From Chryseobacterium gleum (GTDB lineage: Bacteria; Bacteroidota; Bacteroidia; Flavobacteriales_D; Sanyastnellaceae): 64,000 nt of DNA. Within the stretch, counting starts at the first letter, position 1; each line of letters starts with the position of its first letter. Below, in pieces: positions 42,462 to 51,212 of this stretch. Under the pieces are notes generated by a model. It worked only from the letters and a program-made list of their open reading frames with translations, was not told the DNA's origin and did not search any database. Made by a program: the position numbers and the translations under genes. Location of the stretch: assembly GCA_945881835.1 (NCBI GenBank), contig CAMCVP010000004.1, positions 1 through 64,000 on the forward strand, in the 5' to 3' direction.

Positions 42462-44510
42462 ATGAAGTCACCGAAAAGACACCTTGTAACCTCAGCTCTT
42501 CCCTACGCAAATGGTCCTATTCACATTGGACACATAGCAGGAGCATACTTGCCTGCCGACATTTATGTTCGGTATTTAAGAGGAAAGGAAAAGGATGTGG
42601 CTTTTATCTGCGGATCCGATGAACACGGCGCTGCCATTACGTTGCGTGCGAAGAAGGAAGGGAAGACTCCGCGCGAAATTGTAGACTTTTATCACAAACT
42701 CATGGGCGATGCTTTCCGCGATTTCGGAATTTCGTTCGATGAATATTACCGCACTTCATCTCCTGAACACATTGAGATGAGTCAGCAAATTTTTCTTGAG
42801 TTGAAGGAAAAAGGTGTCTTCGAAACACACCGTTCAGAACAATACTTCGATGCAGAGGCGCAACAGTTTTTAGCAGACCGCTACATCACCGGAACCTGCC
42901 CGAAGTGCTCGAGTGAAAAGGCATACGGAGATCAATGCGAAAAATGCGGATCGACTTTAAGTCCAACAGAATTAATAAATCCCGTTTCTACCTTAAGTGG
43001 AAGCACGCCTGTGTTGAAGGAAACTACGCATTGGTATTTGCCTATGCAACACCACAGCGAATGGGTGCGTGATTTCATAGAGAATGGAAAATTAAACGGA
43101 GAGCAACACCACGACGCTTCGAAGTGGAAGTCGCATGTAGTTGGACAGTGCTTGAGTTGGATCGATGGAGGTCTTCAAGCACGCGCCATGACTCGCGATT
43201 TAGATTGGGGTGTTCCTGTTCCAGGTGAAGATGGAAAAGTGCTTTATGTGTGGCTCGATGCGCCTATTGGATACATCACCAACACAAAAGTTTGGGCCGA
43301 GAAGAACGGAAAGAATTGGGAAGACTATTGGAAGAACGATGAAACCGAATTGGTTCATTTCATTGGGAAAGACAATATTGTTTTTCACTGCATCATCTTT
43401 CCAATCATATTGAAATCGCACGGCGGATTTAACCTTCCGGTGAATGTGCCTGCCAACGAGTTCATGAATTTGGAAGGAGATAAAATTTCAACTTCAAGAA
43501 ACTGGGCGGTTTGGTTGCATGAATATTTGGAAGACTTCCCGAATCGTCAAGACGAAATGCGTTACGTTTTGGCGTCTATTATGCCGGAACAAAAAGACAG
43601 TGAGTTCACCTGGAACGATTTCAAAGACCGCGTGAATAACGAGCTTGCAGATATCGTTGGGAACTTCGTGAATCGCGTTTTCGTATTAACACACAAGTAT
43701 TACGGTGGGAAGGTTTCAAACCCTTCGTTCGATGCTTCTTCGCAATTTGAAGAAGCACAGGCTGCCTTCAATTTGATTGGTGAAAAGATTGAAGCGTATC
43801 GCTTCCGCGAGGCGCAAGCCCTGGCTATTCAATTGTCCCGCATAGGTAACAAGCTTCTTACAGAAACAGAGCCTTGGAAACTTCAAAAGACCGAACCGGA
43901 AAAAACAGAAGGTATCCTGAATGCCTGCATTCAGTTGGTTGCTGGGCTATCTGTTGCGTTAGAGCCATTCCTTCCTTACACCGCGAAGAAATTAAAAACA
44001 GGTTTGCAGTGGGAAGGAGTGAAGTGGGATGATGTTCAAGTATCGCAAATGATTCCGGCTGGACATGCGATAGGAGAGATGCCTATTCTTTTCCAAAAGA
44101 TTACCGACGAAGAGGTGGCGAAGCAAGTAGCGAAATTAGAGGCATCTAAGGTTCAACCTGAAGTTGAAATGGAATCGATTAAACCGAATGTTTCATTTGA
44201 AGACTTCCAAAATATGGATCTTCGTATTGCTGAAGTATTAGAAGCGCAGCGCGTTCCAAAGACGAAGAAATTATTGCAATTGAAATTGCGTATCGGCACC
44301 GAAGAACGCACGGTTATTTCCGGAATTGCTGAATCTTACGAACCCGAGCAAGTCATTGGAAAGCAAGTGTTGTACTTAGCGAATTTAGCTCCAAGAGAAA
44401 TCAAAGGAGTGGAATCAGCAGGTATGATTTTAATGGCTGAAAACAACAAGGGAGAGCTTTCGTTGCTCTCCCCTGAACGTCCCGTTGAATCGGGCAATAC
44501 TGTCCGTTAA
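42462..44510 (+). CDS. metG: Methionyl-tRNA synthetase
   Basis: 682 residues from the ATG at 42462 (MKSPKRHLVTSALPYANGP); the frame extends upstream but into the promoter. Class I motifs are PYANGPIHIGHIAG and DKISTSRNWAVW (KMSKS-type). A zinc knuckle lies at CPKCSSEKAYGDQCEKCG. The C terminus carries the EMAP-II/Trbp-like tRNA-binding domain (FEDFQNMDLRIAEVLEAQRV). It charges tRNA-Met. The 3' end contains the terminator hairpin of convergent ftsZ. Confidence 0.97.
   Translation: MKSPKRHLVTSALPYANGPIHIGHIAGAYLPADIYVRYLRGKEKDVAFICGSDEHGAAITLRAKKEGKTPREIVDFYHKLMGDAFRDFGISFDEYYRTSSPEHIEMSQQIFLELKEKGVFETHRSEQYFDAEAQQFLADRYITGTCPKCSSEKAYGDQCEKCGSTLSPTELINPVSTLSGSTPVLKETTHWYLPMQHHSEWVRDFIENGKLNGEQHHDASKWKSHVVGQCLSWIDGGLQARAMTRDLDWGVPVPGEDGKVLYVWLDAPIGYITNTKVWAEKNGKNWEDYWKNDETELVHFIGKDNIVFHCIIFPIILKSHGGFNLPVNVPANEFMNLEGDKISTSRNWAVWLHEYLEDFPNRQDEMRYVLASIMPEQKDSEFTWNDFKDRVNNELADIVGNFVNRVFVLTHKYYGGKVSNPSFDASSQFEEAQAAFNLIGEKIEAYRFREAQALAIQLSRIGNKLLTETEPWKLQKTEPEKTEGILNACIQLVAGLSVALEPFLPYTAKKLKTGLQWEGVKWDDVQVSQMIPAGHAIGEMPILFQKITDEEVAKQVAKLEASKVQPEVEMESIKPNVSFEDFQNMDLRIAEVLEAQRVPKTKKLLQLKLRIGTEERTVISGIAESYEPEQVIGKQVLYLANLAPREIKGVESAGMILMAENNKGELSLLSPERPVESGNTVR
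44440..44472 (-). terminator. Probable ftsZ terminator inside metG
   Basis: GGGAGAGC (44450-44457) pairs with GCTCTCCC (44465-44472). On the minus strand, after the ftsZ stop at 44513, the stem is followed by a T-rich tail (TTGTTGTTTT). It lies within the last codons of metG. Confidence 0.6.
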
Positions 44511-44512
44511 AA

Positions 44513-46336
44513 TCAGTCTACGTTATCGTGTAAATACGGATTGTTTGTGCGCAGTTCAATGCGAGTATTACCGTTTTCGTCTGTTACTTCACGAGAGATG
44601 GTGCGAGATACTGTGTTTTCGCTTGAGTGTGTTCCTTCATCAAGAGTAACTTTTCTTCTCATGAATGCAGGCTCATTTTCCAATTCGTTCAATCCGTTTG
44701 GAGACTTCATGCGCATGGTGTATTCACGAATGCGCGCTTCGCGCTCTTTGTTACGCGCCATTAGCTCTGTGCGAGGAGGACGATTTTCTGTAACGATCTC
44801 CGGTTTGAAAGTCATTTGTGCTTCAGGAATCACACGGTCAGAAGTTGGACGGATGCTCTCAAATGCAGGAATAACAGGTGTTTCAGCCGTAGTGTTCTCT
44901 TGAATTTTGAAAGTGCTTAACTCTGGAATCTCAGGTTCTTCTAATTCCATTTTAGCCTGCTCTTCTTTAGCCAACTCCTCGCGCTGGTAATCTTCGAAAT
45001 TGAACATTGCAACTTGTTTCACAGGCTCTTCTGTTACAGGGGTAACCTCGAAAGTATTTTCAATTTCCAACTCAATTTCATCGGCAATAACTAATTTGAA
45101 AGGCTCTTCAGTCACTTCCGCAACAGGCATTTCATTTAATGGAGCTGTTTCAGCAACTACCGGAGTTTCTTCAACAACAAATGCTACGGGTGCAATCGGA
45201 GTCTCTTCAACAACTGGATTGGTGTCTAAAGTGAAAACTGGATTTTCTTCAACAACAGGTGATGGTTCCACAACGACAGCGGCTGGCGCATCGCCAAGAA
45301 CGAATACAGGTGTTGGAGCCGGAGCTTCTTTCACTGCGTTAAGAGGAAGAAGTGTTGCAATTTCTTTAGCAGCAAATCCGGTTGCAATAACGTTCACACA
45401 AATATCATCTCCCAATTGCTCGTCTTTACCGTAACCCCAAATGATATCGGCTTCTGGACCCGCAAGTTCTTGAATGAAATCGGTGATTTCTCCGATTTCG
45501 TCCATTTTCAATTCGTTGTTTCCGTAGGTGATGTTCAACAAGATATGTGAAGCACCTGTGATATCGTCGTCGTTCAACAATGGAGATTCCATAGCCATTT
45601 GAACTGCGCGAATGGCTTGGTCTTCACCTTGAGCTCTTCCGCTACCCATGATAGCCACTCCGCTTCCACGCATAACGGTGATTACGTCGTTCATATCCAC
45701 GTTCACAATACCTGTAATGGTAATTAATTCAGCAATGCTTTTCGCTGCTGTGCAAAGCACGTCATCTGCATGACTGAATGCATTACTTAGCGAAAGATTT
45801 CCGTAGAGTTCGCGCAATTTATCGTTACGAATAATTAAAAGCGTGTCTACTGCTTTGCGCATTTCCTCAATACCAGCAGTTGCTTGCGCAGTTCTTTTCT
45901 TGTTTTCAAAAGCGAAAGGAACAGTAACAATTCCTACTGTAAGTATTCCCATTTCTTTTGCAACTTGTGCAATAACGGGAGCAGCTCCTGTTCCTGTTCC
46001 ACCGCCCATTCCGGCAGTAATAAACACCATTTGCAAATCGGAATTGAATAATTCACGAATTTCTTCAATTGACTCCATGGCTGCATCACGTCCTATCTCC
46101 GGACGAGCGCCAGCTCCACGACCTTTCGTAAGGGTGTGACCCAATTGCATTTTAGTATGGATTGGACTATTGTCCAAAGCTTGAGCATCGGTGTTACACA
46201 CAACGAAGTCTACACCGTTAATTCCTTTGTTGTACATGTAGTTAACGGCGTTCGAGCCACCACCACCGACACCAACAACTTTGATAATGGCGTTTTCTTC
46301 GTGTTTCGGAAGGTTGAAATTGAGCAAATCTGGCAT
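44513..46336 (-). CDS. ftsZ: Cell division protein FtsZ
   Basis: The 607-residue protein has the tubulin-like GTPase core in the first 330 residues: KVVGVGGGGSNAVNYMY, FVVCNTDAQAL, and the tubulin signature MGGGTGTGAAPVIAQ. NVDMNDVITVM and the polymerisation domain follow. A long Pro/Val/Glu-rich linker (about 340-560) leads to a basic C-terminal stretch and a final peptide LRTNNPYLHD. The linker length is normal for Flavobacteriales and much longer than in Escherichia coli. It forms the Z ring. ftsA and ftsQ would lie upstream in many genomes but are not here; the neighbour is a divergent Fur-family gene. Confidence 0.97.
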   Translation of the reverse strand: MPDLLNFNLPKHEENAIIKVVGVGGGGSNAVNYMYNKGINGVDFVVCNTDAQALDNSPIHTKMQLGHTLTKGRGAGARPEIGRDAAMESIEEIRELFNSDLQMVFITAGMGGGTGTGAAPVIAQVAKEMGILTVGIVTVPFAFENKKRTAQATAGIEEMRKAVDTLLIIRNDKLRELYGNLSLSNAFSHADDVLCTAAKSIAELITITGIVNVDMNDVITVMRGSGVAIMGSGRAQGEDQAIRAVQMAMESPLLNDDDITGASHILLNITYGNNELKMDEIGEITDFIQELAGPEADIIWGYGKDEQLGDDICVNVIATGFAAKEIATLLPLNAVKEAPAPTPVFVLGDAPAAVVVEPSPVVEENPVFTLDTNPVVEETPIAPVAFVVEETPVVAETAPLNEMPVAEVTEEPFKLVIADEIELEIENTFEVTPVTEEPVKQVAMFNFEDYQREELAKEEQAKMELEEPEIPELSTFKIQENTTAETPVIPAFESIRPTSDRVIPEAQMTFKPEIVTENRPPRTELMARNKEREARIREYTMRMKSPNGLNELENEPAFMRRKVTLDEGTHSSENTVSRTISREVTDENGNTRIELRTNNPYLHDNVD

Positions 46337-46508
46337 CTTAAAAAACTTTTTGAGGTAGGTAAATCAGTAAATATTTTGGTCCTTCGAAGTAAGCACACAA
46401 TTCCTCTTGATAACAAACGCACTTTTCAAAATAGTGAACGACCAGATGTTAGTAAAGAGCTATTGTGTAAATGAAGAAATATTATAAGGAAGAGCAAATT
46501 GAGCGTTG

Positions 46509-46516
46509 TACATTTG
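46509..46516 (+). promoter_or_regulatory. -7 box 5 bases before the Fur-family start
   Basis: TACATTTG is an exact TAnnTTTG box ending 5 bases before the ATG at 46522. It supports that ATG over the longer frame starting at 46471 and implies a leaderless or near-leaderless mRNA. Confidence 0.55.
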
Positions 46517-46521
46517 CGCAC

Positions 46522-46962
46522 ATGTCTCAACAAGATATTCAAGATAAGGTTAAGGAAATATTTACGGCGTATTTAGAAAAGCATTTACACCGTAAAACGC
46601 CCGAGCGGTATGCTATTCTGGCAGAGATTTATACCATTGAAGATCATTTCGATATTGAAGCGCTTTATGTGCGAATGAAAAATAAGAAATATCGTGTTTC
46701 AAGGGCAACGTTGTATAACACGATAGAATTATTGTTGAATTGCGCTTTGGTTCGAAAGAATCAATTTGGACAGAACATCGCACATTTCGAAAAGGCCTAT
46801 CAGAATCAACAACACGATCACATTATTCTTACAGATACTGGAGAAGTTTTCGAGTTTTGTGATCCGCGAATTCAAAACATTAAAGCCACATTGGAAGAGA
46901 TTTTCGATATTGAAATTTCCATGCACAGTCTGAATTTTTATGGAAAAAGAAAAAGGAAATAG
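46522..46962 (+). CDS. Fur-family transcriptional regulator
   Basis: 146 residues from the ATG at 46522. The winged helix shows [40 protein letters not shown] (recognition helix) and [16 protein letters not shown]. The dimerisation domain keeps the His-rich [17 protein letters not shown], but it has none of the paired CxxC cysteines that bind structural zinc in classical Fur. Which metal or signal it senses is open (Fur, PerR or Zur type). A stem-loop at its stop codon ends the unit. Confidence 0.88.
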   Translation: MSQQDIQDKVKEIFTAYLEKHLHRKTPERYAILAEIYTIEDHFDIEALYVRMKNKKYRVSRATLYNTIELLLNCALVRKNQFGQNIAHFEKAYQNQQHDHIILTDTGEVFEFCDPRIQNIKATLEEIFDIEISMHSLNFYGKRKRK

Positions 46963-46976
46963 TTTCCTATTTCCTT
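46953..46976 (+). terminator. Stem-loop at the end of the Fur-family gene
   Basis: AAGGAAATAG (46953-46962, containing the stop codon) pairs exactly with CTATTTCCTT (46967-46976) around a TTTC loop. The tail is only moderately T-rich, so termination is likely but not certain. Confidence 0.5.
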
Positions 46977-46999
46977 CCCTTCAAAAGTTAACTTCTATT

Positions 47000-47398
47000 T
47001 TATTTTGCCGAAAGCAATGCTGTTGCTTCTTGGTAGTAGCGATCTGGTTTTTGAGCACCGTCGAAATTCCAACGTTGCCATGAACCTACGCGTTGACCTG
47101 CTTCATATAATCCTTGAGATTCTTTAATTCCATTTGCAAAGAAGTATACGAACTCACCTTGAGGAATCGTTAACGCTTCATCTAAATAGGTTCCAGTCAT
47201 CATTAGCTCACCCGTTTGGAAGTTGATTTGCGCTTGGTAAAGCGTCTCACTTACTTTAGTAATCGTGCGAGTATACTTTGCAGCTGACTTATTCTTTGTA
47301 ACATTCAATTGAGCATCTAACATTTGAGAAGTTGATTGAGCGAAAGCGCTTGTTGTTAGAACTAGGAGAGCGATTAGGGTGAATAATTTAGTTTTCAT
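47000..47398 (-). CDS. Exported MORN-like repeat protein
   Basis: 132 residues with signal peptide (MKTKLFTLIALLVLTTSAFA). The body has FQTGELMMTGTYLDEAL and NGIKESQGLYEAGQRVGSWQ, the G-x-Y/W repeats of MORN-variant (YwqK-like) proteins found on Bacteroidota envelopes. No enzymatic residues are visible. Function unknown; probably periplasmic. Confidence 0.65.
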   Translation of the reverse strand: MKTKLFTLIALLVLTTSAFAQSTSQMLDAQLNVTKNKSAAKYTRTITKVSETLYQAQINFQTGELMMTGTYLDEALTIPQGEFVYFFANGIKESQGLYEAGQRVGSWQRWNFDGAQKPDRYYQEATALLSAK

Positions 47399-47479
47399 AG
47401 CGGGTTAGTTATGTTGGTGTATACCTACCTTCGCCGCAAAAGGTTACAATTTTTTTTAATATTTGTAGAAGCACACAAA

Positions 47480-47815
47480 ATGGATTATTTGTTTGAAAAG
47501 AAGTGGCAAGAGACACTCGAAATAGCATCGAAGAACTTTGGGGAAAAGCTTGACTATTCCGCAATTCTTCTTTTAATAGGGCTTCAGGAATTGGGAATTT
47601 TCGATTTGAAATTCAAAAAGGATCAGAAACTAGAACTCATGCACATAGCAGTATGCACCTTACTTGAGCCTTACGGCTATTACGAGTTTGAGGGAAGAGA
47701 CGTGGACGGTTGGCCACATTTTGCTAAAAAAGAAAATCTCCCGGTGTTGAGTCCGGGAGATCAGGAAGTGCTATTAAAAAAGGCGATAATGAAATACTTC
47801 GGAAACGAAGCGTGA
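47480..47815 (+). CDS. Conserved Flavobacteriales-type hypothetical protein
   Basis: 111 residues from the ATG at 47480; the frame's upstream part (from 47411) is the non-coding leader. No function recognised. The protein is mainly helical: ILLLIGLQELGIFDLKFKK, LMHIAVCTLLEPYGYYEFE, then DVDGWPHFAKKENLPVLSP. The last third of the gene contains a hairpin that, on the other strand, serves as terminator of the convergent lipoprotein gene. Confidence 0.65.
   Translation: MDYLFEKKWQETLEIASKNFGEKLDYSAILLLIGLQELGIFDLKFKKDQKLELMHIAVCTLLEPYGYYEFEGRDVDGWPHFAKKENLPVLSPGDQEVLLKKAIMKYFGNEA
47728..47761 (-). terminator. Terminator of the lipoprotein gene, inside the convergent gene
   Basis: ATCTCCCGG (47736-47744) pairs exactly with CCGGGAGAT (47753-47761). 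Read on the minus strand the stem is followed by TTTCTTTTTT, a typical intrinsic terminator, 57 bases after the lipoprotein stop at 47818 but within the coding sequence of the plus-strand gene. Confidence 0.8.
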
Positions 47816-47817
47816 GA

Positions 47818-48204
47818 TTAAATCTCTATCGTTACCTCTGTAGTTTCTTGTTCTTCAATCTTGATAATACCAACACCGTAAAGTGCACCTTTGTATGCCT
47901 CAATGTCTAAAACGGCAAACCCAGCTTGACCTAGTTTGTAGTTTTCAGAATAGTCCATTGTTACCGTTCCGGTAGCATCTGTGGTTAACGTGGTGTCTAA
48001 AGCAATAGCATTTGGAGGAGGAGGAGTTTGTGAAGGAGAGCCATATAAACGCACTGAAGCTCCTTGCACAGGATCCCCATTAGCATCTATTACGTGCACT
48101 ACCGCCACTGTGGGCTCTTCTTTAACACATGATGTTAAAGTCATAGTAGTTCCAACTAAAAATAAAATTCCAAAAACAAATTGAAAAGTTCGTGTAGCCT
48201 TCAT
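47818..48204 (-). CDS. Lipoprotein with Ig-like carboxypeptidase-regulatory-type domain
   Basis: 128 residues from the ATG at 48204. The signal ends in a lipobox (TLTSC). The rest, AVVHVIDANGDPVQGASVRL, then TDATGTVTMDYSENYKLGQ, is the seven-strand beta sandwich of carboxypeptidase-regulatory/DUF4198-like domains often found on the Bacteroidota surface. No catalytic site. Function unknown. Divergent from the cyclophilin gene. Confidence 0.7.
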   Translation of the reverse strand: MKATRTFQFVFGILFLVGTTMTLTSCVKEEPTVAVVHVIDANGDPVQGASVRLYGSPSQTPPPPNAIALDTTLTTDATGTVTMDYSENYKLGQAGFAVLDIEAYKGALYGVGIIKIEEQETTEVTIEI

Positions 48205-48266
48205 AGACGTTTGCTTAATTTTGTGGCCGATTAATCGGTTAAGTATCACAAATTAAAGAAAAAAAA

Positions 48267-49052
48267 ATGAATTCACGTCTATCTTTTTGGGGTTTTGCCA
48301 TTTTTTCTTTCCTTTTATTCTTGAATGCAACAGGATGTAAATCGCAAGAACCCGTAAATAATGGCAACTCTAGTTTAACCATTGGAGAGCCTGTTCCTAT
48401 TGAAAACAAAGACAATCAAACAAATAACAACATGCAAACAGATCACACCAACACACGTATTAAGGTAAGCACTTCACTAGGCGATATGGTTATTCGTCTT
48501 TATGATGAGACCCCACAGCACAGAGATAATTTCATCAAGTTGGTGGAATCTGGTTTCTACAACGATTTATTGTTCCACCGTTGTATACGCGGATTCATGG
48601 CTCAAGGCGGCGACCCAAACAGTCGTGGTGCTTCTGCAGGTGCGCAATTGGGTATGGGCGGTCCTGGATATACCATTCCAGCTGAATTCAATTCAAATTT
48701 TATTCATAAGAAAGGAGCACTTGCTGCTGCACGTCAAGGCGATTTTGCTAATCCAACAAAAGCTTCTAGCGGCAGTCAGTTCTACATAGCTCAAGGCCAA
48801 CCCATGACTGATGCACAAATCAATCAGGTAGAACAATACGTGAAGCAAAAGAATGCAAGTTTTGCCTACACACCAGAGCAACGAGAAGTTTACAAAACCA
48901 TTGGGGGTACGGCTCAATTGGATATGGATTACACGGTATTCGGTGAAGTAGTAGAAGGTTTAGACATCTTAGATAAAATTCTTTCAATGCCAACTGCCGC
49001 AGGTGACAGACCTGTTCAAGACATTAGCATGAAAATGGAGGTGATCAAGTGA
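48267..49052 (+). CDS. Cyclophilin-type peptidyl-prolyl isomerase, lipoprotein
   Basis: 261 residues with a lipoprotein signal ending NATGC. A linker of about 45 residues leads to the cyclophilin core: VSTSLGDMVIRLYDETPQHR, FHRCIRGFMAQGGDPNSRG, AAARQGDFANPTKASSGSQF and VFGEVVEGLDILDKI. The catalytic Arg (HRCIRGF) and Gln of FMAQGG are present. It speeds proline isomerisation in envelope proteins. A 20-residue insertion near TPEQREVYKTIGG is normal for Bacteroidota. Its stop overlaps the pheS GTG. Confidence 0.92.
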   Translation: MNSRLSFWGFAIFSFLLFLNATGCKSQEPVNNGNSSLTIGEPVPIENKDNQTNNNMQTDHTNTRIKVSTSLGDMVIRLYDETPQHRDNFIKLVESGFYNDLLFHRCIRGFMAQGGDPNSRGASAGAQLGMGGPGYTIPAEFNSNFIHKKGALAAARQGDFANPTKASSGSQFYIAQGQPMTDAQINQVEQYVKQKNASFAYTPEQREVYKTIGGTAQLDMDYTVFGEVVEGLDILDKILSMPTAAGDRPVQDISMKMEVIK

Positions 49053-50071
49053 GTTTGGTTGAACAAATAGAGCAACTGAAACTCGATGTTGCTTCCACGC
49101 AACTCAATTCAGCCGATGAGGTTGAAGCCTTTCGTGTGAAATATTTGGGAAGGAAGGGAATCTTGAACGATTTGTTCGAAGCGTTCAAAGCCATTCCAAA
49201 CGAAGAAAAAAAGGCTGTAGGAGCGGTAATGAACGGATTGAAGTCGGCAGTGCAAGAGAAAATAGACGAGGCATCCGCTCAGTTCAAGTCGAAAAAAGGC
49301 AGTGTTGAAGTTCCCGATTTTACTCGCCCCTATGGCGAATGGTCACACGGAAGCAGACATCCATTGCAGTTGGTTCGCGAAGAGATTCTTTCCATTTTTG
49401 AACGCATGGGATTCAGTGTTGAAGACGGACCAGAGATCGAAGACGATTGGCATGTATTCTCAGGATTGAATTTCTCTCCAGAGCATCCTGCACGCGACAT
49501 GCAGGATACCTTCTTTGTCGAGGGACAGCCTGATACTGTTCTTCGCACACACACGAGCAGTGTGCAAGTGCGCGTGATGGAAACCACCAAGCCTCCCATT
49601 CGTATTGTAATGCCAGGAAGGGTATACAGAAATGAAGCAATCTCGAGTCGTGCGCATTGTCAATTCCATCAAATTGAAGGATTGTACATCGACGAAGGAG
49701 TGTCGTTCGCGGATATGAAGCAAGTGCTTCAAATGTTTACTGAAGCATTTTTTGGAAAAGCGAAGATTCGATTGAGACCTTCGTACTTCCCATTCACTGA
49801 GCCAAGTGCTGAAATGGATGTGTATTGGGGATTGGAAACACCAGCCGATCATCGCATTACCAAAGGAACAGGTTGGCTAGAAATTATGGGATGCGGAATG
49901 GTAGACCCGAATGTTTTGGCCGCTTCTGGAATTGATTCGGAGAAGTATTCAGGATTCGCTTTTGGTATGGGAATCGAGCGTATCGCGATGCTCAGATACG
50001 GTGTAGATGATTTGAGACATTTCTTTGAAAACGATATGCGCTTCTTGAGTCAATTCAAGAAAACCATATAG
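49049..50071 (+). CDS. pheS: Phenylalanyl-tRNA synthetase alpha subunit
   Basis: 340 residues from a GTG that overlaps the preceding stop by 4 bases. The N-terminal coiled coil (VEAFRVKYLGRKGILNDLF) is followed by class II motifs: motif 1 GFSVEDGPEIEDDWHVF, motif 2 GRVYRNEAISSRAHCQFHQ, motif 3 GFAFGMGIERIAML. It forms an alpha2-beta2 enzyme with PheT, whose gene is not in this window, a common arrangement in Bacteroidota. Confidence 0.97.
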   Translation: MSLVEQIEQLKLDVASTQLNSADEVEAFRVKYLGRKGILNDLFEAFKAIPNEEKKAVGAVMNGLKSAVQEKIDEASAQFKSKKGSVEVPDFTRPYGEWSHGSRHPLQLVREEILSIFERMGFSVEDGPEIEDDWHVFSGLNFSPEHPARDMQDTFFVEGQPDTVLRTHTSSVQVRVMETTKPPIRIVMPGRVYRNEAISSRAHCQFHQIEGLYIDEGVSFADMKQVLQMFTEAFFGKAKIRLRPSYFPFTEPSAEMDVYWGLETPADHRITKGTGWLEIMGCGMVDPNVLAASGIDSEKYSGFAFGMGIERIAMLRYGVDDLRHFFENDMRFLSQFKKTI

Positions 50072-50089
50072 TATTTTTTACAATAAGAT

Positions 50090-50131
50090 AGTGTACATTG
50101 TACACTTTTTACAGGAAGTCTTTTTGTACAA
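50090..50131. promoter_or_regulatory. Palindromic operator candidates before pdhA
   Basis: AGTGTACA-T-TGTACACT (50090-50106) is an exact 17-base palindrome and TTGTACAA (50124-50131) is another; TGTACA occurs three times in 40 bases. They lie just upstream of the -7 box at 50144, where a regulator could control the pyruvate dehydrogenase operon. Confidence 0.5.
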
Positions 50132-50143
50132 GGCCTTCCTAAC

Positions 50144-50151
50144 TATATTTG
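50144..50151 (+). promoter_or_regulatory. -7 box of the pdhA operon
   Basis: TATATTTG is an exact TAnnTTTG box 16 bases before the ATG at 50168, with a T-rich TTTTTG stretch about 17 bases upstream. Confidence 0.6.
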
Positions 50152-50167
50152 CAAGGAACAAAAAATT

Positions 50168-51202
50168 ATGGCAACAGCGTCTAAGTCAACTAAAAAAGCC
50201 TCTACCGCTACAGGAGAGCGCTTTACCAAAGCAACTTACCTGAAATGGTATCGTGAAATGCTATTGATGCGCAAGTTCGAAGAGAAGTGCGGTCAGTTAT
50301 ATATTCAACAAAAATTCGGTGGATTCTGTCACTTGTACATTGGACAAGAGGCGGTTCTTTCTGGAATGATGGAGGCCATTAAGCCAACAGATAAGGTTAT
50401 TACTGCATACCGCGATCACGCGCATCCGCTAGTGATGGGCTCTGATCCGAACAGAGTTATGGCTGAACTTTACGGTAAGGCAACTGGACTTTCAAAGGGA
50501 AAGGGTGGATCAATGCACATGTTCGACAAAGAGAGAAATTTGTTTGGTGGACATGGTATCGTAGGCGCTCAAATTCCAATGGGAGCAGGTATTGCTTTCG
50601 CTGATAAGTACCGCGGAGAAGACCACGTTACCGTTTGTTTCTTCGGAGACGGAGCTGCACGTCAAGGTGCGTTGTACGAAACTTTCAACATGGCAATGAC
50701 ATGGAAGATTCCATGCATTTTCGTTATTGAAAACAACCAATACGCGATGGGAACTTCGGTTGAGCGTACCTCAAACGTAACCGATTTGAAAACCTTAGGT
50801 GCTAGCTTTGAGATGCCATCTGAATCTGTAGACGGAATGAATCCTGAGGCAGTTGCGGAAGCTTTTGACCGTGCGGTTTCACGAGGAAGAGCAGGTGAAG
50901 GTCCTACATTGTTAGACATTCAAACCTACCGCTACAAGGGACACAGTATGAGCGATCCTCAGAAGTACCGCACCAAAGAAGAGGTTCAAGAGTACATAGA
51001 AAAAGATCCTATCGATTTCGTGTTGCGCAAGATTCGCGACAACAAATGGATGACTGAAAAAGAAATTGAAGCAGTTGAGGAAGAGATTAAAGCTGTAGTT
51101 CTTGCTTCTGTTGAATTCGCAGAGAATTCACCACTTCCGGAAAAAGAAGAAATTTATAAAGACGTATATTCTCACGACGATTACCCATACGTAATCGACT
51201 AA
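50168..51202 (+). CDS. pdhA: Pyruvate dehydrogenase E1 alpha subunit
   Basis: 344 residues. RKFEEKCGQLYIQQKFGGFC and HLYIGQEAV lead into the ThDP-binding core. The motif GDGAARQGALYETFNMAMTW with VIENNQYAMGT binds ThDP and Mg. TYRYKGHSMSDPQKYRTKEE is the phosphorylation-loop region of the family. It decarboxylates pyruvate with the beta subunit, whose gene is not adjacent. Ten bases separate it from pdhC. Confidence 0.96.
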   Translation: MATASKSTKKASTATGERFTKATYLKWYREMLLMRKFEEKCGQLYIQQKFGGFCHLYIGQEAVLSGMMEAIKPTDKVITAYRDHAHPLVMGSDPNRVMAELYGKATGLSKGKGGSMHMFDKERNLFGGHGIVGAQIPMGAGIAFADKYRGEDHVTVCFFGDGAARQGALYETFNMAMTWKIPCIFVIENNQYAMGTSVERTSNVTDLKTLGASFEMPSESVDGMNPEAVAEAFDRAVSRGRAGEGPTLLDIQTYRYKGHSMSDPQKYRTKEEVQEYIEKDPIDFVLRKIRDNKWMTEKEIEAVEEEIKAVVLASVEFAENSPLPEKEEIYKDVYSHDDYPYVID

Positions 51203-51212
51203 TAAAAAAATT

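Noticed and set aside
50090-50106. 17-base palindrome as a pheS terminator
   Set aside because: A single-base centre cannot form a normal RNA loop and only a short T stretch follows; an operator is more likely.
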